A stretch of 64,000 nucleotides of DNA from Endothia cerciana (taxonomy: Eukaryota > Ascomycota > Sordariomycetes > Diaporthales > Cryphonectriaceae). A program made the translations under genes and the position numbers. Where the stretch lies: the NCBI GenBank assembly GCA_026119935.1, contig JALRMH010000013.1:558001-622000 (forward strand), written 5' to 3'. Shown here piece after piece: positions 1 to 11,938 of the stretch; the stretch's first letter is position 1, and every line of letters begins with the position of its first letter. Under the pieces are notes generated by a model. It had not been told where the DNA came from, did no database searches, and saw nothing but the letters and a program-made list of their open reading frames with translations.

Positions 1-2471
1 CAACTCCGGATGTCGCGAGGCGCTCGCAGTGCCTGCCGGGGTCCTGTCACCCTGTCTCCTCCTCTCATGAGGTCTCCTCGTCGGGCCTTGTAACCGGTAG
101 TCGGTGGCTTGAAATCCCACCGGCTTCAGCGAGGCCCGCCTGTCGCAGGCCCTCAGGGCTCCTTCGCCCTTTTGGTGAGGCGGTCAATCACCAGTCCCCC
201 CCGTTGGTGATCGACATGTCTGCTGCCGCACCTGGGCCCTAATCCAGGGCATCCTTACCTAAGGCCCCCCTACCCCTTTCGCGATCCCGATCGACAATCA
301 CCAAGCTGCCGCTCATTTCCACACCACGCCATCTAATTTTGCCGCCGATCAAGAAGCCATCGTGAACCCCACGTGGCGGTCGAAAGCAGCCCCCCCCCTC
401 CGGACAGTTCCAGGCCGTCTTCTGTTCTTCCCCGCGTCTGACTCCCCCGGACCGACCCCGGCCTCGCCTGCAATCCGGACCCCTAGCTGAGGAGGCAGGA
501 TTCAGGGTCCAAACGCGCTCCAGTCCGGGGTAGACTGGGCGGGGGGGCTGGATCATGTGTGCACTCGAGATTCTCCCCTTTGGGGGGGGGGGGGTTAGCC
601 TCACATCACGAGGGCCTCACAGCTCCCTTATAGAACACCTGCTGGGCCACTCAGGGACGGGGTGCTCAGGAGCCCGCCTAAGCGCTGTCACAAATGAGCC
701 CGCCGTAGCCACCGCCTCCCAGAGACTGCAGGAAGAAGCGTCGGGTCATAGCTTTGGGCGTTTCCGAAACACGCGCACCACCAAATAGACAATACCATGC
801 ACGGCTCCGGCGCAAGTCCCTTCTCTGGTCTCCTACAACGTGTGTTTTACTCGGGCGTTCGACGGGCCAGGCGGCTTCAGGCCCGAGCCTCCCACATCAG
901 CCTGTGTTGTGCGCCTGGACGCGCAGGTGACGCCAGGCTCATCTCCAGATGGTGGCGGGAGACTATGCATACCATCGCGATGGTCGCGCACGCGGTGTTG
1001 GGGCCCCCGCGGGCGTGTTCTCACCAATGATCTGCCGGACCCGGTCCTTTTCTGTGGCCACAGAGGCGCCCAGCGCTCGGCGACTTCCCGCCCTGGACGC
1101 TGTCGTCCTCTCGTGACGGTCACCTGGTGCCGTCAGTTTTTTCCACCGTCCCACCGCCGCGTGGGGGCGACGGGGCCCGACCTTCTTGACCTCCCCCCTC
1201 CCCACCTTACCTGCCGCTCTCATTACCGGAAATGTCCTGCCCCGAGTTGCCCAGTGGTCTCTTGCCCTTGATGTCCGGCGCAACTGGGCTCGTACCTTCT
1301 GCGGATCCGCCGGGCGCCCTGCCGAGGCTCCGGATTCGGGCCTTTTGGTCCACTTTGGGCTGACTCGCTCTAATTCCGGTCACTTTCCGGAGCTCGGCCA
1401 CGTCGTCGGCAGCGGAAGAAGAAAGACCAGTACTATCCTATTCGTGACCCGTGCTGACGAGCCCCGTCCTCTGCAGCGCCCCGCACAGGGCGGATGCTGT
1501 CCAGAACGCCCCGGCCCAGCCCCGCGTCGCAATGCATGGGGGGTCGTGTTGCAGGAACAGGCCGTATGCTCAGGAGGTCCCCCTATCCTTACAGCCCTGC
1601 TCCTGTTCCTAATTCCGACCACGCGCGTTGTCGACGTGTAATCATCTCGGTAGCACGGCCTGACCACCCACACACCGCAAGACCGCGGGCCCTAGGCCAA
1701 AGAACGGTGAAATATGAACTCTTCTTTTCTTGGTTTTTCCGGCCGGGCGGGGGCGGGGGCCAGGTCAGCCCTACGGCGGGGGGGTGGGGGGGGGGCGGTG
1801 GGCGGTTGGTGAGACTATCTGCAGGGCAGGCGAGGAAATGGCCCCAACAGATTCATGCCCTCGCGGGGCCGGAGATCTTGGAGGAGGGATGCTGTACGGT
1901 CTGGTCCATGGAGCGGGCAGGCCTGGGTGGGCGGTGGGTGGTCAGGGTCGAGTGATGAGCCCCCGAGAGCCCTGTGAGCCCCTGTGAGCCCTGGCTGGTC
2001 AACAGGCGGCTCGTGAGGCGGACGATGCCCTCCTGACCAACCAACCAGAGCATGAAGAAACGGGGGGGGCGCACCGGTCCGAACCGGCGGCACCTTACAT
2101 CAGGGCTCCGGTACCTACTGAAGGCCGAGCCGAGCCATGTCCTGCTCGGGAACCTAGCGGACGCCCTGGCGACTTAGACAGCAGCAGCGAACGAAGACCA
2201 GCCCGGCTGCTGGCTAGGCACAGCTGGACCTCGGGTCGGCGACCACGGCCCTGTACCATACCGTAGACGGGACGAAGGCTCAACTGACAAAGAATGGAAC
2301 CGCCGGCTCTGTTACGGGCGGCAGAGTGGAGGCAAGCACAGCGGGCCGGCTTATGGGAAATGAGAAAATGCCCGTAGCTGGGTGTGCTGGCTGCCCCCTC
2401 TTCGAGATCCAATTCGGTCTTGAAGCTATACCAGGACCGTGGGGTTCTGTACCAGGCGGGCTGCGGAACAG

Positions 2472-2505
<34 letters not shown>

Positions 2506-5500
2506 CTCTCTCTCTCTCTCTCTCTCTCCCCCCCCCCCCTCCCCTCTGCGGAATAGAACTCTCTCCCTCTCCCCTCCCCCCTCCCGTGCTCTGGTGCCTA
2601 CCTTGCCCTGTTGCCCCTCCGCCCGCAACGCAGAAATGAGTGGGAAAGGCTTACAAGGCCCTCTGGGGCTCAAAAAGTACCCAAGAAGAAAAAAACAGCT
2701 CTGGGGTCTAATCCTAATCGGCCGTGGGTATAGGAACCTGAAGCAGAAAGGTTCGAGTGCCGGCTTAGGGATCTACAATTACTGAGTGCGCCCAAAGAGA
2801 CCGCGGCCGGTCGCTGGCATCAACGATCACCAGGACTCCCGCCGAGGAGAGATTCCCCACCCCCACTCGGCCTCAGATGCAGATGCACATACATACATGC
2901 CCAGGCATCTCGCCCCGGCCGAAGAAACCCATGTCGAGAGAAGACGAGAAGACGCCCCGTAGACACGAGGGCAGATCATCTCATCCCCCCCCCCCATGCA
3001 TCACCCGTCCCTCCGTCCCGCCTCCATGAAGATCCAGCCAACGGCGGGGACTTGCCAGGAGACAACGAGCTTGCCCGGCTGGTGGTCGCTTTTGCGCGAC
3101 CTTGTTCAGGCCCCAAGAGGACTGCTTCGTATGGGCGGCGGGACGGCGCCAGCTTCACGCCCAGCCCCCCCCCCCCCACCTCCCAATCTTCGCGCCAGTC
3201 CGTTGCCCGTGACCATTGCTCCTGTCGTACCTCAAGCGTCAGCCCACAGGGACGGGGAGCCCTGGGGGGAAACATTCGGCAGCGCGCAGAAAGGAAGTAC
3301 ATTCTGCGGCGAAGGGACGATCAGTTCGGCTGGGACGAGGATGAAGCCGCAGCCAGGCTGCCGATTCTTTGTTCCCCGGTGAGACGCAGCGCGTATCCGA
3401 CACCCTCAGTCTCGTCCCATTACCTACATAAACACCATCCCCACCCCCAACCGGGAGGCGAGCCCACCATGGCGGCCCGAGGCGCCCACTCCCGCACGAA
3501 ATCCTCCAGGCCGGACACTGTCCCTGGAAGCGAAGGTTAGTATTCTCACCGCGCGTGGCCTCAGGGATAGACGACACCGGCACGCTACCAGGGCTCCGAC
3601 GCAGCAGGGAGACTCCTCCAACTTGCAGATACCGATCCCCCCCGAGCTTACACCGAAAGTACCGAAGCGTGCGGCCGATAACACAACCGAGCGTGGTCTG
3701 CCCCGGGCGAGACGAGGTCGAAACAGGCCCGCTGCCGAGCGCGCTCGGGTGAGCCTGCCTCCAGCAGACGGGGCCGACGGGACAGTCCAGCAGCTCGGAG
3801 CGACTGCGCGCCGCAGAGGGCCCATCCGACCACGTCCATAGCTTCCCACCCTCCCCCCCCCCCCGCGCGCCCGCGGCGTACAAAACGCCGACGAACATCC
3901 CCTTCTAGGCGAGAACGCCGACAGTCCAGTCGCGTCCTGGGCCCGAGAGGACAAGTGGCCGCCGGACTATTGCGACCCGGGCCCCGTGGAGTGCTCGCTT
4001 GCAAGGAAGAAGTCGGCGCCGCCCCTTCGCCGCGGGCGGTCAGGGTCGGGCCTGCCAACGCCTAGTTCTGCCACACCAAGCGGTCAGAGGCCAAGAGAGG
4101 AGAAGAGTGCACCGTGTAGGGACCCACAGCATGAACTTGTCCTCGACACACAGGGCACGTTTATGGATGAGCCGGAGATAGACGTCGCAGATGCTAGTAA
4201 ACGCCTCTGCCAGAACCCCCCTTGGTACGGAACAGACGGTCCCCATGGGGAACACCATCTGACGACGATGTGTTTAGAGATGTCTGCCGGAACCTGCAGG
4301 GCGAGAACGAGGCCAGGGTCATTCGTGACGTGACCTTGTTTCTGATCCTCTACGGCGTAATGCTCGGGTTTGTTCCGCCCCTGTAGATACATCTGTAGCA
4401 AGAGGTTCCAAAAACGGCTCGTCCTTCCAGCTGACAGCCGTCCATGTTGGAAAACGACCGGTTACTCTACGTGATACCACGCCGAGGGCACTTCTACAAG
4501 GTAACGGTTAAGCTCGCCGGGAACGTGAACGGACTAGGGTGACAAGACCGGGGTTCCGTCGATGATGATGTCCCGTTCCCTAGGCAGATCCTGTCCGCAA
4601 GGCCTACATGTTTCGGCTGCGGGTCTCTCAACCTGTGCACTGCTCTGCTTCCCAGACGCGATAGCTCTTCCGCCTTGTCTCTACCCAACCCAAAGGCAGG
4701 GCGCACCACCTCGCGGGCTAGGCCCGCATCAGCCTGCCGCAGGCGATCCAGGTTCATAAGGCAAGCATATTATTATCCTCTAAACACCGGGGCCGTTTGA
4801 GGTGTCGGCGGACGAACCCCCCAGGAGATCGCCCCGCCCGTTCGTCGCCCCTCAGTGGCCGGCCCCTCAAGAGATCCGGGGGTCCCTTCCAAGCCGATGA
4901 GCAAACTTCCAAGGCGGAAAGTCTCTCGGCATAAATCAGAACCCAATAAACCTCACCTCATGGCTCGGCCTGGAGGCCCGGCGCAAGCTGGTATGACGGA
5001 GGGGATGTGGCCTGCCCGTGTGCGTGACATGAGCGTCGGGGGGGACCACTTGTTGTTGAAGGGGATGCCCTCCTGGCTTGCTGTTTGAGCTCCAGCAGTC
5101 TTGCCACATGGTGCCTCCACCTGTGCTGTGGGGGTGGGTACCTGTATGTATGTAAGGCCACATGTCACAACACCAAACGCAGACACGCTCCTGGTCGGCA
5201 ATCACCTCACCCTCACCTAACGAAAACGAGATCCTCACGTGTTCCTTTTGTGACTGCGCAATGAGAGAGTGGAGATTTTTTTTGTTGCTACGCTGAGGCT
5301 GGATGTTGAAAACCACCCCAACGCCAAAAGCCCAATACCCGTGTGATTTGATTGAGAGAAGGTGATGTCTCTGGGGAACCTCTGGGGAACCTCTGGTAGG
5401 CCCTCCAGCCCCGTGGCCCTCCAGCCCCGTGGCCCTCGAGGAGATGAAGGAGGGGTGGTCGAGGGAGGGGCAGGCCCTCGGAGGCACGCTTTCTATCACT

Positions 5501-5631
5501 GCAAGCACGTTAGCCCTATCCACCGTCTCCCTCCCACGGCGCGATGCCACTGTCGGGGGAGGCGCGCACGCGCGCACACATACCTGCTTTACTGTATCAC
5601 ATCGGGCTCGTGTCCAGGTCGGGTTGGGAGT
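1..5631. other. GC-rich stretch without a convincing gene
   Basis: Many overlapping short frames are open here, but they are Arg/Pro/Gly-rich, occur on both strands at once and contain no motif I recognise, as expected of GC-rich non-coding DNA. The stretch holds several runs of ten or more G or C (near 582, 2528, 3169 and 3857) and a compound microsatellite at 2472-2539. I see no RNA gene or transposon end. Confidence 0.5.
2472..2539. repeat. Compound (AC)n(TC)n(C)n microsatellite
   Basis: About 15 AC units run directly into about 13 TC units and then a C homopolymer. This is a pure simple repeat with no coding potential; the apparent His-Thr/Leu-Ser frames across it are artefacts. Confidence 0.95.
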
Positions 5632-6144
5632 TTACCTGGAGGGGCCGCCGCCCGAGGGCTCGGCCTCGCCTCCGCCGCTGCGACGGCCCACGCCCGTGTA
5701 CATGGCGTGTGCTAGGGGCATGGCCGCTAGCAACAAAGGCAGCATGCGAAAGCCAAACAGGGTGAGTCCTGACGACGTGCCGTCCCAAGGGCCACCACGG
5801 CGCATCGCCAGGTATCCTAGGGCGATGGACGAGATACAGGTAGTGGCGTAAGGCACGACATGTTCCTCGACGTGGATGCCGTAGCGGTCTCGGTTAAACT
5901 CGAATTCGATGCGGAGGTCGGCGGGCGCAACGTCTGGGGGGGACGTGTTTAGCCATACAGGAGCACAAGAGGTAAATATTGAGATTGGGGAGGGGAGGAG
6001 AAGGGGGAGGAGAGGGAGAGGCTTCTTACCCTTCTTCTTGTGCTCTACGGTCACTACTCTCCAGTAGTCTGACCGAGAATCGATTGGCTCGTCCTCGCCA
6101 ACCTTTTCCTGGTAGAATCTGATGAAGAAAGACTTGTGGTGCAT
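5632..6144 (-). CDS. Hypothetical membrane protein, two exons
   Basis: Start ATG at 6144, exon 1 to 6030, intron 6029-5934 (GTAAGA...CCCCAG), exon 2 from 5933 to a stop at 5632. The splice joins EHKKK to DVAPADLRIEF without breaking frame, which supports a real gene. The N-terminal half is charged and soluble. The C-terminal half has two hydrophobic stretches, around VVPYATTCISSIALGYLA and GFRMLPLLLAAMPLAHAM, so one or two membrane segments are likely. I do not recognise the family. The Gly/Ser/Pro-rich C-terminus may be intron read-through, because a GTAAAC lies just before the stop; the last exon is uncertain. An upstream in-frame ATG at 6336 is possible but adds a low-complexity leader. 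Confidence 0.5.
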   Translation of the reverse strand: MHHKSFFIRFYQEKVGEDEPIDSRSDYWRVVTVEHKKKGKKPLPLLPLLLPSPISIFTSCAPVWLNTSPPDVAPADLRIEFEFNRDRYGIHVEEHVVPYATTCISSIALGYLAMRRGGPWDGTSSGLTLFGFRMLPLLLAAMPLAHAMYTGVGRRSGGGEAEPSGGGPSR

Positions 6145-6339
6145 GATGGGCGGAGGTGAAAGCTTGGCTAGATTCTGGGCTGGTCGGGAGGGTACAGTGG
6201 AGGAAGTAGTGAACTGATGAGGCCGTCGTGTCTCTGCAGCGGCGAATCGTTGTGGGTTTAATATTGCCTGGCTGAGTGGACTGCGGGTCACTGTTTTATC
6301 CGCAGCGGAGCTAAGCCACCAAGGTACCTCATTCACAGG

Positions 6340-8675
6340 TAAGTCCAGTGAAAGCTGGGCGAGAGAGAAGTCATTGGTAAACTATAGGAGCCCCCCCCCC
6401 CCCCTTAGGAGGTGAGCAGTGCTGCAAGTACACCCTGTCGGGGGGGGGCGGGGGTCTACATCATGTTCCTCCATGTTCAGATTGTGCTGTACCGAGTGAG
6501 TACAGCTGGCAGGACTATCGCAGCTTCTGTTAGGGAAGCTCATACAGTTGGCAAGCCCGCGCGGACGTGGGCCTCAGGCCTCTTCCTCCTCCAGCCCCCG
6601 CATCGAGAACATGCTATACGATCCTCGACATCACGGCCGTATCAACCGCGCAGTGGCAATGACCTGCCCAATGGAACTGCGGATGGCTTCGGGACTGCCA
6701 CCTTCCTGCATCCCCTCAAGATATGCCGATGGTTGACAAGGCACAACACTCACACGTTGCTATGCAGATAGTGGTGGCGGTAAGGGGGTATGGACCACTC
6801 GAGAAAACCTCTGGGAGGGGCCAGGTCTACAGAGGTGCGTGGGAATTGTGCCATCACGTCATACGGATTCAGAACGTCTCGTTTCATGAGGGAGCAGTTG
6901 TGAGACTGACAATCACTGAGATGCTACGAGCTACGACTTTTTTGACTGGACTCTACCTCCTTTCCGCTGACCCCGGTCTTGCAAACGACGTATCTGGACT
7001 GGCCACCTGACGGTCAGCGTTTCTGAACCTGCCGTCCTCATCAACAGCTGGAGACGGGCGCGCCTGATTGTGCTCGCCGTGCCCTGCCGTGGACAGCTGG
7101 TGATGTGTGGTCCGACGAGGGCCCTTGCGCAGTGAGCATCCCTCGAGGTGGTGGTTCGCCTTTGCCTACCGTCAGCGAAGGCACCTCGGCGCCTCGTCGG
7201 ACAAATCAATACCTTGGGATCGCGTGACGGCCCGCGGGCTCTTCCGGGGGCCCGACTGAGCTCGGGTTTGGGCCCACGGCGACGAGAGAAGAAGGATGGT
7301 GAGCGCAAGGTTGGTGGGCTTATACGGGCGTGGGCACCCAACCGCACGCCGTGTTGTCGTGGAAGTGATCAGGCCCACGCGTCACGGGGTCCACACGCTA
7401 GGGGACCAGAGGTGCCACTGCCGACCCGTCGGTACGGCGGAACCGGGCGGTGTGTGGGCCGGTCCGGGGCACGACTTTGCACGGTCCGTGCCGTGCCGTG
7501 TGGCCCGCGCTTGGCTGTTCCACCTCGGTTTCTCTTCTGATCCAAGCACATTCCACTGGGGCCGCCTGACACATCCTGCCTTCCGGACGAGGTGGGAGAG
7601 CGTCTTCCTGGATACTTTGCACCGCTATCCGCCGATGCTTTATTTGTCGGAGGAGCCACCGTCAGGCCCTACGGCGAAGCTGGCGGGACCCAGGAAGCGT
7701 CCTGAGAACTTGGCTGTAGGACGGGCGTGGACAGCGGCCCGTCCAGGACCGGACTGGCGAGGCCGCAGGGCGGACCAGTCAAGGTCGGAACTGTAGCAAC
7801 AAGTTGGGCTGGAGCCGACTCTTTTACATTCAACATCTTCAGCAGGCGGCAGTGGGACAACTGGATGGGGCCGAACGACGGAGTCCGGCTCGCCGCTGGC
7901 AGACAGACTATGGGCGCGGCTGCGCTGCCACCCCGTTACTCGATGACCGGAGCCCCAGGTGGGGGGGTAACAGGGCACACTACAGTAATACATACATACA
8001 TACATACATACATACATACCCGTTCGTGCCTGGATGGACGCCACATGTGTACAGTAAGACTTGCCAACCCTGGAGGAATATTGACGGGCTTGAAACTACG
8101 GCTGGCGACGGACACGAGGTGGCTCGTTACCTCTCGAGCCTGGACTGGCCCGAAACCCTCCAGTTCTAGCAGTACCACTTGGTTCCCCGTGACAGAGATA
8201 ACATCACTCTGCCGTGACCACTCTTGCGCGGTTTTTCGGGTTCTAGCCTCTGGATTTCGTATTTGAATCTCGGCATGGACCTCCAAGTTCGCATTGTGGG
8301 GCAAAAATATGGGCGGCACCCAGAAGCAAGACGAGCTCATGGGCTGCCATTATGGGGTGCCCAGATGCTGCGCTCCAATATGATATCATTGCGCCCACCT
8401 GACTGCCGCCGAGACGAGCCCACCGACAGTATGAGATCCTATCTCGACGCCAATTCAATATTCACTTCACCCGTAGTCTGCTAAACACCTGGCGCCCTGG
8501 AGGCATACCACACACGCGCTTGCTCTCCAAGCCGGAGAGACACGTAGAAACAGAAAAGGAGGGGGTCTAGCCTATATGTGAAGAGCTGAGACCCGCAGGG
8601 CTACGGAGGCGCGCATATGCTATCGTGAATAGGCGTAGCGCACGGCAGGGCCACAGAAGTCCTGGCAACGAACAC
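6340..8675. other. Intergenic, no gene recognised
   Basis: There is no conserved frame on either strand. It includes a C16 run near 6392, a G-rich patch near 6435 and a CATA tetranucleotide repeat at about 7990-8019. The 3' end of the MFS gene lies at its right edge. Confidence 0.5.
7990..8019. repeat. (CATA)n microsatellite
   Basis: About seven to eight perfect tetranucleotide units. Simple repeat, no coding meaning. Confidence 0.95.
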
Positions 8676-10511
8676 TCAAGCCTCACTTTTCATCCTGGTG
8701 ACTGTTGGTTGTCTCTCAAATCTTGTCTTTGTTAAGAAACAAGAACAGATCGTATACAGCGCCCCTGCTGCAATGATGAGTATCCAGCATTTACTGATGC
8801 TGTCCACGATGACATCGATACAGCGGGCCCTCAGGCCAGGGTCCAAGCTCTCCAGCAACTCGCTCCTCGCTCCAGCGATTGCGCCCTGGACCTGTGAGTC
8901 TGACAAGCCCCGTCCGGCAAGAACCGTCTTCAGGCCGGAGAAGGTGTAGTTCTGGAACAGGGCGCTGGCAATCGCAAGTCCGATGAGCTGGCTGGACCCT
9001 TGGGATATGTTGAGATACTGGATCATCTCCGCCGCTCGGCTGCCCGGTACCCTCTGTGTTCCTATCGCATATCCTGCCTGGCTGGTGGCCATGCCGAGTC
9101 CCAACAGAGCGGTGTAGCCGTACACGTTGGCGGGGGAGGTGGTGGCGCGTACTGTGTACATACAGGCCGCCGCGGCCGTGAGACACACCCCGCTCGCGAT
9201 GAACCACACGATGTGGTAGCCGGTTCGGCCCATGAGAGCACCACAGGTGAGTATCGTGACCACGTATAGGCATATAAACGGCAGAAGGCGAACGGCCGCC
9301 TCAACGCCACTGTCGCCGTAGACGAAGAGGTAGAAGAGGGGAATGTAGTAGACCGAGACGAACAAGGCCGTGCCGCCGCATGACATGATGACATACAAAA
9401 GGATGAGCTGTTTGTCCTCCAGAAAGTCGCATGGGAAAAGACGGTCCGTTTTGTCCGTCAGTATGGCGAGTCCCTGGGACGTGATGAACGCCGCCGTGAG
9501 GACGCCGAAGATGACCAGGAGGGCAATTGTTTGGCCGTCGCTCCAAGCCCAGATGGCGCCCCCGAAGATGAGAGCCACCGTGAAAGTTGTGTATGCTCCG
9601 GCATTGAGCACGACACCAAGCCAGTCGATGAGTTTGACTTTCTCCATGATGGTAGCCTCACCACGTGGAATCGCAGGTAGAAGTAGGATGTAGATAGGCG
9701 CCATGGCGGCGAAGATGACCAGGTTGAGATAGAACGCCTGGTAAATCCCACAATTCAGCTTTTGAAGACACCATAAGACAGCGGGCAGAACTCACCCATC
9801 GCCAGGTCGCCGGACTGTCAGCGAAAGCACCCCCAACAACAGGGCCAAGTATACAGCCGCTTCCATATACGAAGCCGGTGATGCCAATGTAGAAGGGTTG
9901 CTCTCGAGGAACGCAAAGAGCAGTCGGAAGATTTAAAGTCCTGGTTTGGTTTGTGCACTAGCTGGACTGTCTGGTCCGGAAACCCATTGCAGTTCTTACC
10001 CAAGGTACATGCCAGCACCGCCTGCGCCGGCCCAGACTCTCCCCACGATCATGGCCGTCATATTCGGCGCGGCCCCACACAATGCGCTCGCTGCGGCAAA
10101 GTTGATGAGACAGCTAATGAAGACCCATTTGTTGTCGAAAATGCCGTAGGCCTTGCCCTACGGCAGGATGGCCACCGTGGACCCCAGGGTGAAGCCGACT
10201 CCCAGCCATCCGAGCTGCGTGACGTTGTCGTACGTCCCGGACACGGCGCCTTGTATGTCTGCCACGATGGTGGTGTCGAGACCGTACAGTACGTTGGCTG
10301 AGAAGACAGCGAGGCAAACCAGCCACCACCGCAGGCCAGTTATGGTGCGCTCTTGGACGTCAGGCGGAGATGCGACCGCTGCTGCTGTTGTGGACCCATC
10401 GCTGTCTTCTCTGAGGGCTTCACCCGCTTTTGTGCCGGAATGATTCTCTTGGGTAGGTGGTGTTTGCGCTCTTGTCGGCACGTTGAGATCTGGGTTGGTT
10501 TCGGAAGACAT
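8676..10511 (-). CDS. MFS multidrug-type exporter (DHA2-like) with a premature TAG
   Basis: Exons 10511-10000, 9940-9796 and 9737-8676 give a 572-residue frame of the 14-helix drug:H+ antiporter type. Landmarks are a hydrophilic N-terminus of about 60 residues, a first helix with VLYGLDTTIVADIQ, the loop GKAYGIFDNKW, the helix-5 motif GPVVGGAFADSPATWRW (motif C region), then further hydrophobic segments to residue ~560. All three exon joins keep frame. It would export a small molecule across the plasma membrane, and its place beside the two reductases suggests the cluster product. Oddity: codon 118 (10160-10158) is TAG, directly before GKAYGIF, where relatives usually have Trp (LPWGKAYG). TGG to TAG is one transition. 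A 48-nt GTAGGG...TTAG segment could be spliced out in frame, but that would delete a conserved loop. The allele is probably null unless the stop is a sequence error. Confidence 0.85.
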
Positions 10512-10899
10512 GTTCGTGAATTCGACGCGTCGTAGGCGTTGAAATCAGAACCTCGAGACCGCGGTGCGCAATATGGAAACGGTCCAAACGTCCGTTTTGT
10601 GCTGTTGCCAAATATGACTTGAGAGATCCATGAGAGATCCCACCTTGGTAGGAATGTAGCTGGGAGATAAACAGAGACCTCAAGACGAGATTGAAATGAT
10701 ACTAGGCTGGACCATGATTTGTCACGTGTGCTACTACAATTCACTGGAGCTTTCTCGCACACTTTGTTTCCCATCCACACCAGCCCCCCGAGCTCTTCTA
10801 TGAGCTCTGCATCCTTAGTGTCGACGCGACCATTCTTTGTTCTGACTGTCCATGTCTTGGTTGAATTTGTTTAAGTAGACTTATGTCCGATCTGTCCAG

Positions 10900-10912
10900 C
10901 TCCGAAACTCCG
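10900..10912. promoter_or_regulatory. CTCCG-AAA-CTCCG direct repeat upstream of the MFS gene
   Basis: Two CTCCG half-sites spaced by three bases (CGGAGTTTCGGAG on the coding strand), about 390 bp before the MFS start codon. CGG half-sites are what Zn2Cys6 regulators usually bind. The same 13-mer occurs upstream of reductase 1. Confidence 0.5.
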
Positions 10913-10970
10913 GATTGTTATGATCCCAGAGAGGGGCAAGTGGCTCAGGCTTATACTCTTGTTGGCGCAA

Positions 10971-10982
10971 CTCCGAAACTCC
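10971..10982. promoter_or_regulatory. Second CTCCGAAACTCC copy upstream of the MFS gene
   Basis: Identical to the 10900 copy over 12 bases, in the same orientation and 71 bp further from the start codon (about -460). The final base is T instead of G. Confidence 0.45.
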
Positions 10983-11938
10983 TTTGGCATTCCAGCCCTT
11001 GCAGTTTTCTTCCTGCTTTTGGTGCTTTCTTTGTTCACCGAAATCCTATGTTGGCAACTTGCACCAAGTGGATCCCGAGTTTGTCCATGGACCAGTCAAG
11101 ACAATTTGTAGATCGCCGGAGCCTCTCGCGCTCCGTGATGGCGCATTTCCAATCTTGGTCGAGCGTTTGCCAAAATTCCGCTGCGGATACGTCTGCAAAT
11201 TGTGCTGACCCCCCCCCCCCCTCCTCTCAGAATCTCAGAAACTCGCCTGAACACGGACTGCGACTGCGACTGCGACTGCGGGTGCAGTGCACGTGCAGGA
11301 TTCCCAGCAGCTATATCACCATCTATCACCAATGAGCCCAATGCACGACGGCTTGATACGTGTCTTACAAGAAAATTGTGGGAATAGCCCAGAGAGCCCC
11401 TGCGTGCGATTCCTGGTGCGTTGGTTGCCCCGCCAGAGTCGCAGTGCGACGCAGTGCGATAAGCCGATAAGGGTCCCACTATAGCTATCCCGTCAAGTCC
11501 TCTCTGGACTGACGATAGCTTCCTTCCTCTAGCAACCAGAAACAAACACCAATACGATATCATCATAATAATCGTTGACCCAACCAACAGAAATACTAAT
11601 CGTCATGGCGCCAAATCTGCCCTGATATGATGTATTCATGTAAATTGTTCGTAGGACAGTTGCTAAGATGGGTCTACCGTTGTTAAGATGCCGGCGACAC
11701 AGCAAGCGAATTGCTACTAGAATTCCAGATACTGTTGGTAGACCTATAAAACCTCAAACGTATGATGTAACAGCTGTTGACACCAAAATGTTTCGATCTG
11801 AATCAATATTGTAGGCAGTTCAACCAAGTAAACAAGTCGCTAAATTTGTTTCGTCACCATCAGGCTCCAAAATCTCTCATGCTTGAGGGGTTCTGTCCGG
11901 TGTGCGAAGTCCACACAGGTACCGTAGTTGCCCCGCAC

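Larger units (their letters stand above)
10512..11938. other. MFS promoter region and 3' flank of reductase 1
   Basis: No gene is seen. The interval has two copies of the CTCCG-type repeat upstream of the MFS start, a C13 run near 11208 and a short GACTGC hexamer repeat at 11255-11280. Confidence 0.6.

Noticed and set aside
2731..2790. A possible tRNA because of a GGTTCGAGT box-B-like string near 2750
   Set aside because: No matching A box, acceptor stem or anticodon arm could be folded around it.
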